A stretch of 8,565 nucleotides of DNA, taken from NCBI GenBank assembly GCA_964011275.1, contig CAXGOB010000128.1, positions 1 through 8,565 on the forward strand, read 5' to 3'. The DNA comes from UBA7328 sp002471345 (GTDB lineage: Bacteria; Bacteroidota; Bacteroidia; Chitinophagales; Saprospiraceae). The position numbers and the translations under genes were made by a program. This document shows, piece after piece, positions 1-6,847 of the stretch. The notes under the pieces are model-generated. The model did no database searches. It saw only the letters and a list, made by a program, of their open reading frames with translations, and was not told the DNA's origin. Within the stretch, counting starts at the first letter, position 1. Each line of letters starts with the position of its first letter.

Positions 1-554
1 AAAGCATCTACATCACTCAAAGCAGTGGCTATGGCTTTTTGTTCCTCCATAGAAGGAATTGGTATGGGAAATTCTCTCACTACCTCAACATTCAAATTTT
101 GAACACCACCACCAGCAAATTGCCCATTTTTCGCTAAAAATTTGTAATAATTACTATTTAGTATTGATTTTAAATAATAATTGTAAAGAATAGATTTAGG
201 CTTTATTAATGTAAGACTAACATAAATTGCAAAATCTAAATCAAAATCAATAACACCAGCTTCTCCAATACCAGCACCTACTCTTGTATAAAGTATATCA
301 CCTTTTTCAGGTTTATTGTTTTTTGTAATCTTACCATATAAATCTTTTGTAATGTATTTTATCTGATTAGGAACTACCTTACCTTTTTGCACATGGGATG
401 CACTTAAAAAAGGCATACCTAAAGATTCACTGACGTATTTAGGTGTTGCCGCAACACCACAAGTAATTGCGTTTGTAACATCTTTGAACTTTTCAACCCT
501 CCAATCCTCTGGAATCAACCCAACCTCTGTTTGCTTATAGCCTTGTTTTGTCAT
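1..554 (-). CDS. hsdS: Type I restriction-modification specificity subunit HsdS, partial (C-terminal part beyond window)
   Basis: HsdS chooses the DNA target of a type I restriction-modification complex and docks two HsdM subunits. 184 codons are visible with no internal stop; the gene leaves the window at base 1. Seen: an N-terminal TRD opening (GYKQTEVGLIPEDW, residues 5-18), GDIL at 85-88, a glycine-rich RVGAGIGEAG stretch at 91-100, and the typical end of a first target recognition domain, PIPIPSMEEQ at 163-172. EEQKAIATALSDVDA then begins the central helical spacer. The second recognition domain should lie to the left. The start at 554 shares one base with the hsdM stop (TAATG), so translation is probably coupled; an in-frame ATG at 563 would add three residues (MEL). 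Target sequence cannot be read from the DNA. The family call is secure; the exact start is less so. Confidence 0.93.
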   Translation of the reverse strand, partial: MTKQGYKQTEVGLIPEDWRVEKFKDVTNAITCGVAATPKYVSESLGMPFLSASHVQKGKVVPNQIKYITKDLYGKITKNNKPEKGDILYTRVGAGIGEAGVIDFDLDFAIYVSLTLIKPKSILYNYYLKSILNSNYYKFLAKNGQFAGGGVQNLNVEVVREFPIPIPSMEEQKAIATALSDVDA

Positions 555-2788
555 TAGTTCCATACCAACCCCATGTTTTCAAGGTGAGCCGCTACTTTTT
601 CTTCTAAACCTTGGGTTTGGTTATCCAATTCGCCCATGGTGTTTTCATAACGTGTAGCCAGTTCTTTAATTCTACCTGTTAAACGCTGTGATATGGCATC
701 AATTTCTGTTTGTATGGCTGCTTGTAAACTGGCCAGCCACTTGTCTTCTACTACCAAGGTTCTTACTTCTGCTTCTGTAAGAGCTTTAAATTTGGCTAAG
801 GTGGCTTCATCTAATGCTGCTACTTTGGCTTTTACATCTTTCTTTAGCTTGGCTTCTTTGGTAAATAAATCCAATACTTTCTTAGCCAATGCTAAAGCTT
901 CTGCTTCATCTGCATTGTTCTTATTGGCTTTTATAAAGGCTGTGATGGTGGTTTTGGTAATACCACCTTTATCATTGGTAGCTTCACTCAATACCCCTTC
1001 TTCCCCTGCATGCTCTTCTGCTATTCCAGTAATTTCAGCTTGTGTACTTTCTATACTGGCTTCTATATCTTGTAACTCCTGTTGTTCTGCTGCCAAGTAT
1101 TTAGCAATCACCAACTCCTTTGGAATTAAATCACAAGTCCAACCTTTATCTGTTTCCTTTCCAGATTTCTTATTCTTTTCAATGACACGCTTTACCGTGG
1201 CTACCCACCCATCCTCTACCAACAAATAGACATCATCTTTTAGAGTTTCATTCCAGTAATCTAATAAATGCTGATACACATCATAGCGTACCATGAGGGG
1301 TTTGTTGGTATAACGCTCCAACAAATCTTCTGCAATGGTTTTAATAAATGCCTTGGGTTTGGTTTGGGCAACAATACCATTCATTATAGGATGGTTGTGT
1401 GCTGTATATTCGGTAAATAAGGCATCTAGTTGGGTATTGTAAGCTGTAAAATCTGGATGCTCGTAAATGGCACTTTTTATAGTCGCTTTATCTACATTCA
1501 GCTTGGAATAGCCTTCTCTAATTTGCGTAAACAACTCACGTCTTAAATTAGGATATACCGTCCAATACTCTTGCAAGGCATCAATATCTTTTTGAGGAAT
1601 ACCACCACTTAAATGAGCATTCAAATCTTGAATATCCTCTTCTTCTTGGGTATCTATATATCGTGGAATGTTGAGATTGTACTCGTTCTTTTCAATTTCA
1701 GAAAAGGGTACAAAGCGGGAATACTTATCTACTTCCCATTGGTTATTAAAAGCATCTACAATTTTATGCAGGTCTTGCTCTCGCAATCTGTTTTTAGGAC
1801 CATCTTTTATAAAGCCTTTGCTGGCATCCATCATAAACACCCCTTCACGACTGTCTGCACCTTCTTTGTCTATGACAATAATACAAGCAGGAATACCTGT
1901 ACCATAAAACAAGTTAGCAGGTAGTCCAATAATCCCTTTTATCCATTTACGCTCCAAGATATTTTTACGAATCTCTGCCTCTGCATTGCCTCTAAACAGC
2001 ACCCCATGTGGAAGAATTACTGCTCCTTTCCCAGTGCTTTTTAAAGAACTAATGATATGCAATAAAAAGGCATAATCTCCATTTTTATCTGGTGGGATTC
2101 CGTAGCCTCTAAAGCGATTAAATTCATCATCCATAGGGTTGATACCACTGGTCCAATTCTTTACTGAAAATGGCGGATTGGCCACTACAAAATCAAAACG
2201 TTTGAGTGTGCCATCATTTTCTTTAAAGCTTGGAGAAGCAATGGTATTACCTCCAGAAATAGAAGCCTCTGGATAGCCATGTAGCCACATATTCATAATA
2301 GACAAGCCTTTGGTAGCTATGTCTTTTTCTTGCCCATAGAGGGTTAAGCCATTGGGTGCTTCTTCTGCCACTTTTAGCAGTAATGATCCAGAGCCACAGG
2401 TAGGGTCATAAGCGGTGTAAGAGGGCTTATCTGCCTTATTTACATTAATGACCTTAGCGAGTATCCTAGACACCTCAGCAGGCGTATAAAACTGCCCTTT
2501 ACTCTTCCCAGATTCGGTAGCGAAGTGACGCATTAAAAACTCATAAGCATCACCCAGTACATCATCATCTTCAGCACGGTTGTTTTTAAAGTTTAGTCCA
2601 GGATTTTCAAAAATGGCAATGAGTTTGGATAGTGTATCTACCTTTTCTTTTCCGCTTCCTAATTTATCATCGTCATTAAAATCTACCAGTTCCATAGAGC
2701 CTTCGAGTCCGTTGGCTGCAAAAAGAGGTCTTAATATTTCTTTATTAATACGGTCACCAATATCTGGTTGCCCTTTTAAGGCCACCAT
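554..2788 (-). CDS. hsdM: Type I restriction-modification methylase subunit HsdM, 744-aa remainder of an interrupted gene
   Basis: HsdM transfers a methyl group from S-adenosylmethionine to adenine at the site chosen by HsdS. In this 744-aa frame: GQFYTP at 98-103, SAM-binding motif DPTCGSGSLL at 128-137 (threonine where alanine is common), and catalytic NPPF at 204-207. A long Glu/Lys/Ala-rich, probably coiled-coil tail spans about 565-740. The frame is not the whole gene: the HsdM N-terminal domain is encoded just upstream in the same frame (2977 to 2801), separated by an in-frame TAA at 2798-2800. The intact product would be 807 residues, so this piece lacks the first 63. ATG 2788 lies 9 bases after that stop with AAGGGG upstream, so re-initiation is conceivable but unproven. 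The 3' end overlaps hsdS by one base. Methylase identity is certain; whether an active protein is made is not. Confidence 0.9.
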   Translation of the reverse strand: MVALKGQPDIGDRINKEILRPLFAANGLEGSMELVDFNDDDKLGSGKEKVDTLSKLIAIFENPGLNFKNNRAEDDDVLGDAYEFLMRHFATESGKSKGQFYTPAEVSRILAKVINVNKADKPSYTAYDPTCGSGSLLLKVAEEAPNGLTLYGQEKDIATKGLSIMNMWLHGYPEASISGGNTIASPSFKENDGTLKRFDFVVANPPFSVKNWTSGINPMDDEFNRFRGYGIPPDKNGDYAFLLHIISSLKSTGKGAVILPHGVLFRGNAEAEIRKNILERKWIKGIIGLPANLFYGTGIPACIIVIDKEGADSREGVFMMDASKGFIKDGPKNRLREQDLHKIVDAFNNQWEVDKYSRFVPFSEIEKNEYNLNIPRYIDTQEEEDIQDLNAHLSGGIPQKDIDALQEYWTVYPNLRRELFTQIREGYSKLNVDKATIKSAIYEHPDFTAYNTQLDALFTEYTAHNHPIMNGIVAQTKPKAFIKTIAEDLLERYTNKPLMVRYDVYQHLLDYWNETLKDDVYLLVEDGWVATVKRVIEKNKKSGKETDKGWTCDLIPKELVIAKYLAAEQQELQDIEASIESTQAEITGIAEEHAGEEGVLSEATNDKGGITKTTITAFIKANKNNADEAEALALAKKVLDLFTKEAKLKKDVKAKVAALDEATLAKFKALTEAEVRTLVVEDKWLASLQAAIQTEIDAISQRLTGRIKELATRYENTMGELDNQTQGLEEKVAAHLENMGLVWN

Positions 2789-2797
2789 ATCTTCAAA

Positions 2798-2977
2798 TTA
2801 AGCCCCTTGTGGCACTTCAATAAGACTCATGGGATCACCTGCATATTTATCGCTTACATACTTTACAAAAAGCATGGTAAGCACGTAGTCTTTATATTGT
2901 GAGGCATCCATACCACCTCTTAACTCATCACAGCTAGCCCAAAGGGAGCTGTATAATTCTGATTTTTTTATTGCCAT
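2798..2977 (-). pseudogene. hsdM: 5' portion of hsdM ending in a premature in-frame TAA (59 codons)
   Basis: ATG 2977 opens a 59-codon frame whose product (MAIKKSELYSSLW, then CDELRGGMDASQYKDYVL and LFVKYVSDKY) is the conserved N-terminal domain of HsdM. It ends GDPMSLIEVPQGA followed by TAA at 2798-2800. The next codons, still in frame, read FEDMVALKGQ and continue as normal HsdM. Family members, from memory, carry a serine or similar residue between the alanine and FxDMVALKG, so one base change (for example TCA to TAA) explains the break. There is no homopolymer or repeat at the site, which argues against slippage-based phase variation. This is a nonsense mutation, a sequencing error, or a genuinely split gene. 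The true start is 2977 because the conserved domain begins at its second codon. Confidence 0.85.
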
Positions 2978-3259
2978 CTAATCTATCTTCTTGAAACAAT
3001 TGATTTTTGAAATATTGAATAATATAGGGACTACAATTTTCAACTTTTTTTATTATAGATATATAATAATAGTCTTAATTCCATATCTGTTTTGTTCTCT
3101 TATTTTTATTGATTACCGCATACTGTTTAGTCAATGAAACCTTGCTTGATCGACCTAACGATTACATCTTATAACATTCTCAATATTAATCCATCTAAAC
3201 ATCCTTTTTACTAACCCCTATTATCATAATCCATGATAGTGGTCATAGATCATTTAAAG
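2978..3259. other. Intergenic region between the DUF2779 gene and hsdM
   Basis: This 282-bp AT-rich stretch holds no convincing gene. It must contain the hsdM promoter, but no clear Bacteroidota TAnnTTTG element was found. At 3222-3238 there is a perfect 6-bp inverted repeat (TATCAT, 5-base loop, ATGATA), about 20 bases beyond the stop of the minus-strand DUF2779 gene. It could be a weak terminator or an operator, but no T-run follows it on the minus strand, so it is only noted. Confidence 0.5.
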
Positions 3260-5227
3260 TTACTTACAGCTTGCCACAAAGTGTTCATACAGCATCACCA
3301 TTGCCAGGGTGTCCAGTTCACAATATCTCAAAAGCGCTGTTTTGATTTCTTCTCTTTCTCTCTGAGTCATATCCATATATTGCATTTTACTGTAAGCCAT
3401 CATTGCCGCTCCTCCATCAGCTACATCATCTAATTCTGAAATGGTATCCTCTACCATCTCATCTAACCATTCCTCGAAAATGGGCGGTAGTAACTTATAA
3501 GGATTTTTGACTTTCCCATTTTGTATCGATAGCCATCGATGTGTGGAATCAAAATTCTTACTGCTTATGCCTATATCTCCGATAGCATGTGCATATTTCC
3601 GCTGTAGACCTGTATCTGAATGCAATATGGCAGGCAGTATCATCTTCAGAGAATTCGAGCCTTTGGTGTAGGGGTTATAATAATAGTCCACTACCACTTT
3701 GCGTAAATCCACCATAGCCCTGCTACTATTCCATTTTACGGCACTTTTATCTGAAGACCTGGAGATACTTTGAATAAATCCCATAAGCTCTACCTTATCA
3801 TCTTCATCGGAATTAAGCAGTTGATAATAGATCTTATTCAATACTGTATTCTCGTGTGGTGAAAACATAAATATCGTACCGTTATCATTATCTAAAGCTG
3901 TCTTTAGCGCCCTGATAAAATGAAAATTAGGAAACTCTCCTGGAGTACAGTTTATATACTCATTAGCATGATCTATAGTACCATTCTCTTGATAAATATG
4001 ATGAGAAAACTGAAATGCAATCTGTTCGTATGGTGATCTATTGACATGAAAAGGAAGTGCTGCTGTATTGGTTTCAAAATCTATAAAGTGCAGTGGAAAT
4101 ATCCACTTTTCCATCTCTTCTTTCAATTCATCCTTTAAGACGTATGTGGTACTATCTCCCTCTACCTCTTTACAGATCTGTATCCATTGTCTTTCTGTAC
4201 GACTGATAGTCGAATGAACTTTCTCAGGATCATAGCCAATATCATCCTCCGTAAGTTCTTCCATGAAGAATTTTGACTGCCCAAACATGCTATCTCCTCT
4301 CCTAAAGTCCCAAATATTAAAGAGCATGGCCTTGCTAAAATGGGTAGTACTCCAGTGGTAATGTATTTTGAAACATTCTTCAAATCCAGACTTTTTGCCC
4401 TGATCCAAATCTTCCTGACTGGCTTTAAATTCACATTTTTTACAAGCAGAAAAATGTGGTGTCCATGACGTTTTTTTGTCTTTTACATAATGCTCTTTGA
4501 GGTAGGCTATCGTTTCTTCAAATGATCTTTGATCTAGTGCTTTGTGCTTCCCATTCTCTATACCTTCTACTATGTCATCAATATTTTCACTTCTCAGTAT
4601 AGGTTTGCCGAGATTATTGATATCATTTTCTAGCTTCACGATGCCCGTTCTATTACCAGCTTTTCGAGTTATTCTGAACATTTGATTGAGGCCATTGACT
4701 GTCGCTTTTTTGGTCTTATCAGCCATCATCATATAAGAACTGATCTTCCATTCGGGGAAACAAGACTGCATTACATATTTCTGGAATGCTACATCGTATA
4801 AATAGGGCTTCCATTTAGAATCAAGCTCACCTCTTTTACCCACAAAAATATAGTCATCATTTGGATCATAAGATTTAGACTTTACCTCTATGAGTTTTAC
4901 ATGATTGCCCTTTTTGACCAGAATATCAGTCCTTATAAAGAGATGCTCATGTAGGAATGCAGCTTCGTAGATGGTAATATTTTCCTGAGCAAGCAACTGC
5001 TTAGTTTCCCTCCATAAAGCTTCATAATCACTTCTTTCACCATCTATCAATATTCCTCCAGTATGCATCATCCTGGCTAGCTCTTCTACTTGAAATCCAC
5101 CTGCTGCAAGTGCTTTCAGAAATGTATCTTCATTTTTCTGATTGGCATATTCGTCCTTACGGGTATAGTATAATTTATTAGGACATTCTAAGCCAAGCTT
5201 AAACCTAGATTTGGTGAGTACTCTCAC
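3260..5227 (-). CDS. DUF2779-family protein: Cas4/RecB-like PD-(D/E)XK nuclease fused to a DnaQ-like exonuclease domain
   Basis: 655-aa cytoplasmic protein with no signal peptide or membrane segment. The N-terminal half has the layout of Fe-S PD-(D/E)XK nucleases such as Cas4 and AddB: a lone C15 (LGLECPNKLYY), E50 in a helix, D101 (RTDIL), E114 and K116 (IEVKSKS), then a late cluster C262-x2-C265 and C285. The four cysteines could hold an iron-sulfur cluster. The C-terminal part is the DUF2779 domain with DEDD exonuclease-like signatures: D383 and E385 (FIDFETN), SPHEN at 456-460, D507 (MVDLRK) and E637/D639 (YCELDTLAMV). Function is unproven; two nuclease folds in one chain suggest a nucleic-acid-processing or defence role, as in TM0106-like proteins. 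The start is GTG: an in-frame TGA lies four codons upstream, and no other start codon precedes C15. The WYL regulator is divergent, 206 bp away. Domain call good, role inferred. Confidence 0.85.
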   Translation of the reverse strand: MRVLTKSRFKLGLECPNKLYYTRKDEYANQKNEDTFLKALAAGGFQVEELARMMHTGGILIDGERSDYEALWRETKQLLAQENITIYEAAFLHEHLFIRTDILVKKGNHVKLIEVKSKSYDPNDDYIFVGKRGELDSKWKPYLYDVAFQKYVMQSCFPEWKISSYMMMADKTKKATVNGLNQMFRITRKAGNRTGIVKLENDINNLGKPILRSENIDDIVEGIENGKHKALDQRSFEETIAYLKEHYVKDKKTSWTPHFSACKKCEFKASQEDLDQGKKSGFEECFKIHYHWSTTHFSKAMLFNIWDFRRGDSMFGQSKFFMEELTEDDIGYDPEKVHSTISRTERQWIQICKEVEGDSTTYVLKDELKEEMEKWIFPLHFIDFETNTAALPFHVNRSPYEQIAFQFSHHIYQENGTIDHANEYINCTPGEFPNFHFIRALKTALDNDNGTIFMFSPHENTVLNKIYYQLLNSDEDDKVELMGFIQSISRSSDKSAVKWNSSRAMVDLRKVVVDYYYNPYTKGSNSLKMILPAILHSDTGLQRKYAHAIGDIGISSKNFDSTHRWLSIQNGKVKNPYKLLPPIFEEWLDEMVEDTISELDDVADGGAAMMAYSKMQYMDMTQREREEIKTALLRYCELDTLAMVMLYEHFVASCK

Positions 5228-5433
5228 GGAGTTACTTCATTTTGTTTTCAAAAGTGTTTTTAATTGGGACTATTAATATACAGCTATAATCAGCATTTAT
5301 GGTAATCTCACTCTTTTATTTTAAAAAGAAGATCAACGATATACTTCATCTTTAAAAGTCTATTTCTTTAATCTTTCACTAAGATTTCATCTATCGTGTA
5401 ACCTAGTTGCATGATTCTTGCATTAATCATAGA
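5228..5433. promoter_or_regulatory. Divergent promoter region between the DUF2779 gene and the WYL regulator gene
   Basis: Both flanking genes start outward from this 206-bp, AT-rich, gene-free stretch, so both promoters must lie here. No exact TAnnTTTG element was recognised on either strand. Visible structure includes an 8-bp palindrome TATTAATA at 5271-5278 and the repeat cluster at 5407-5430 listed separately. WYL regulators of other defence loci (BrxR, CapW) bind operators next to their own gene, which makes autoregulation here plausible but not shown. Confidence 0.55.
5407..5430. repeat. Tandem 11-bp direct repeat overlapping an inverted repeat, candidate operator
   Basis: TTGCATGATTC (5407-5417) is followed directly by TTGCATTAATC (5418-5428), 9 of 11 bases identical and one helical turn apart. 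Overlapping them is an inverted repeat, ATGATT (5411-5416) and AATCAT (5425-5430) with an 8-base spacer. The cluster ends three bases before the regulator's ATG at 5434, a position where a bound repressor would block transcription or where an RNA hairpin would affect initiation. The match lengths are short, so chance is not excluded. Confidence 0.4.
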
Positions 5434-6381
5434 ATGGCAACAAATAAACAGGCTATCATCAGATATCGTGTCATAGATCGATGCCTTCGTAATATTGATG
5501 GAAGGTGGAATTGGCAGACATTAGCAGAAGAATGTTCAAATGAAATAGCCAAGGTCTTAGGACAAGAATACAAGACTATCTCTGAGCGCACTATCAAGGG
5601 AGACATCTCTGCTATGCGAAATGACACCAGACTGGCATATTATGCCCCTATCGAATACGACCGCAAAGAAAAGAGTTACTATTACACCAATCAAAATTAT
5701 TCCATCACAGAGTCTCCTATAAGTAAAGACGAAGCCAAAGAGCTTCAGAATATGATAAACTTAATGAGGCAATTTACTGGATTCAAATACATGTCAGGAA
5801 TAGAAAATATATTAAATAAACTGGAACTCATCGTCCACGAATCCACTAGATCTAATCATCCTATAGTCTTAATGGAACAGCCCGTAGTAATCACTGGTGA
5901 GCACTGGTTAGATACATGCTACAAGGCCATTAAAGATAAGAAGGCCATAAATATTTCTTACCAATCTTTCGAGGGTGTACCCTCTTCTACTATCATCAGC
6001 CCTTATCTTCTGAAAGAATACAAGAATAGATGGTTCTTGATAGCATGCAAAAATGAAAATGAGCAAATACGCACCTATGGACTGGAGCGTATCGTAGATA
6101 TTGGTGAATCCTTATCTCCATTTAAAGAAATAGGATTTGATTTTCAAGAGTATTTTAAAGATGTCATAGGCATAAGCATGGACCCTACTGTCCAAAAGGA
6201 AAAGATTTCCTTTAAGGTGACAGGCAGTGACAGACATTATATCCTTACCAATCCTTTTCATCACAGTCAGAAAGTACTTCAAATGGAAGATGATAAGATT
6301 ACTTTTCAAATAGAAGTAAGACCCAATCATGAGCTCAAGAAGATTTTTCTTTCCTACGGTGATGCATTAGAAATACTCTAG
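5434..6381 (+). CDS. WYL-domain transcriptional regulator, 315 aa
   Basis: Predicted DNA-binding regulator that senses a ligand, possibly a nucleic acid or nucleotide, through its WYL domain. From ATG 5434: an N-terminal winged helix-turn-helix region at about 1-80 (ERTIKGDISAMRND is the likely recognition part), a helical linker, a WYL domain at about 158-230, and a C-terminal WCX-like domain at about 255-315. The signature reads W-F-L at residues 200-202 (KNRWFLIACKN) followed by RTYGLERI, so tyrosine is replaced by phenylalanine. ATG 5434 is preferred over TTG 5407 because MATNKQAIIRYRVIDRC matches the usual family start and the upstream codons overlap the repeat cluster. It is divergent from the DUF2779 nuclease gene, its probable target. 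The last 23 codons lie in a segment that is duplicated further right. Its stop overlaps the stop of a phosphoesterase remnant on the other strand. Confidence 0.88.
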   Translation: MATNKQAIIRYRVIDRCLRNIDGRWNWQTLAEECSNEIAKVLGQEYKTISERTIKGDISAMRNDTRLAYYAPIEYDRKEKSYYYTNQNYSITESPISKDEAKELQNMINLMRQFTGFKYMSGIENILNKLELIVHESTRSNHPIVLMEQPVVITGEHWLDTCYKAIKDKKAINISYQSFEGVPSSTIISPYLLKEYKNRWFLIACKNENEQIRTYGLERIVDIGESLSPFKEIGFDFQEYFKDVIGISMDPTVQKEKISFKVTGSDRHYILTNPFHHSQKVLQMEDDKITFQIEVRPNHELKKIFLSYGDALEIL

Positions 6382-6431
6382 ACAAATACTGGCTTATGAT
6401 TATCAAGTATGGATTTACCATCGTAGCGGTA
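6309..6431. repeat. 123-bp direct repeat, copy A (left)
   Basis: This segment matches 6725-6847 over 123 bases without a gap, with 17 mismatches by eye (about 86% identity), at a constant offset of 416 bp. It comprises the last codons of the intact WYL gene and, on the other strand, the last 17 codons plus stop of a phosphoesterase whose body is missing here. Homology stops abruptly at both ends. Confidence 0.9.
6378..6431 (-). pseudogene. 3'-end remnant of the metallophosphoesterase gene
   Basis: On the minus strand this reads YRYDGKSILDNHKPVFV then TAG. It corresponds to the extreme C-terminus of the intact phosphoesterase at 6794-7702 (YRYDGESILSNSKLVFV), with 13 of 17 residues the same. 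Upstream of 6431 the similarity ends, so this is a broken tail. Its frame happens to continue that of the 84-aa orphan gene, separated by that gene's TAA at 6453-6455. It has no start codon of its own and is probably not translated. Confidence 0.8.
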
Positions 6432-6452
6432 AAATAGCTTCAGAAATATGGA

Positions 6453-6707
6453 TTAAAAGTTATCGTAGAAACCCTTATCGACTAAATTGTCTGGACCCAT
6501 TGAGTTTTGCATTTTCTCACTACTGAGATCAACCTCAAAAGGCTCCTTCCCAGAATATTTTGCGTAGGCTTTATTATTTGCTGCATCTACTTTAAACGCA
6601 TTTTCATAGTAGTCATCATACAAATAAATAATTTCAGCGTGTGCCTTTATCCAGAATTCGCTGATTGTTTTTTCATTTTCGTCTATTTCTTTTTGTGTCA
6701 ATTTCAT
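6453..6707 (-). CDS. Hypothetical 84-aa orphan protein inside the repeat-flanked insert
   Basis: Family not recognised. The product starts MKLTQKEIDENEKTISEFW and is soluble, with no membrane segment, cysteine or known motif. It is acidic and tyrosine-rich (seven Tyr, for example YLYDDYY at 28-34) and ends DNLVDKGFYDNF. The reading frame can be extended to 6746, but those codons are antisense to the duplicated WYL tail, so ATG 6707 is preferred. TAAAATTTG just upstream weakly resembles a Bacteroidota promoter element and would give an almost leaderless message. The gene fills most of the 293-bp insert between the two 123-bp repeats and is co-directional with the phosphoesterase operon, so read-through from that operon is possible. 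Its composition looks protein-coding, but it may be a relic. Confidence 0.6.
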   Translation of the reverse strand: MKLTQKEIDENEKTISEFWIKAHAEIIYLYDDYYENAFKVDAANNKAYAKYSGKEPFEVDLSSEKMQNSMGPDNLVDKGFYDNF

Positions 6708-6724
6708 TTTACAAATTTTAAGTG

Positions 6725-6797
6725 AATAGAAGTAAGGCCCAATCATGAGCTGAAGAAGGTTTCTCTTGACTCTGGTGATGCATTAGAAATACTTTAG
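6725..6797 (+). pseudogene. 3'-end remnant of a WYL regulator gene
   Basis: In plus-strand frame, 23 codons match the C-terminus of the WYL regulator, including EVRPNHELKK and GDALEIL followed by TAG at 6795-6797; 19 of 23 residues agree. An in-frame TGA immediately precedes it, so nothing longer can be read. Its stop overlaps the stop of the intact phosphoesterase on the other strand, exactly the convergent arrangement also seen at 6378-6381. Confidence 0.8.
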
Positions 6798-6847
6798 ACA
6801 AATACTAGCTTACTGTTGCTAAGTATGGATTCACCATCGTAGCGGTA
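6725..6847. repeat. 123-bp direct repeat, copy B (right)
   Basis: This is the right-hand partner of the repeat at 6309-6431. Here the WYL part is the dead tail and the phosphoesterase part belongs to the intact gene, the mirror image of copy A. It contains a bulged inverted repeat (ATACTAGC at 6802-6809 with GCTAAGTAT at 6818-6826) lying inside the phosphoesterase coding end, with no T-run, so it is not a convincing terminator. Confidence 0.9.

Noticed and set aside
693..1229. Plus-strand open frame of 178 aa antisense to hsdM
   Set aside because: It is a shadow of the Glu/Ala/Lys-rich coiled-coil end of HsdM, which reads as Ser/Leu/Ala-rich sequence on the other strand; no domain or start context supports it.
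3222..3238. Rho-independent terminator after the DUF2779 gene
   Set aside because: The 6-bp hairpin is AT-rich and no T-run follows it on the minus strand.
5407..5433. TTG 5407 as the start of the WYL regulator, adding nine residues
   Set aside because: The ATG at 5434 gives the usual family N-terminus, and the extra codons are the repeat cluster rather than protein-like sequence.
6708..6746. Upstream start (6746) for the 84-aa orphan gene
   Set aside because: Much of the added sequence is simply antisense to the WYL tail in repeat copy B; the antisense of copy A gives the same opening residues (MIGxYFY), showing it is a by-product of the duplication.
6309..6847. Insertion sequence with target-site duplication
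   Set aside because: The flanking repeats are 123 bp and 14% diverged, the insert has no terminal inverted repeats that I can see and no transposase.
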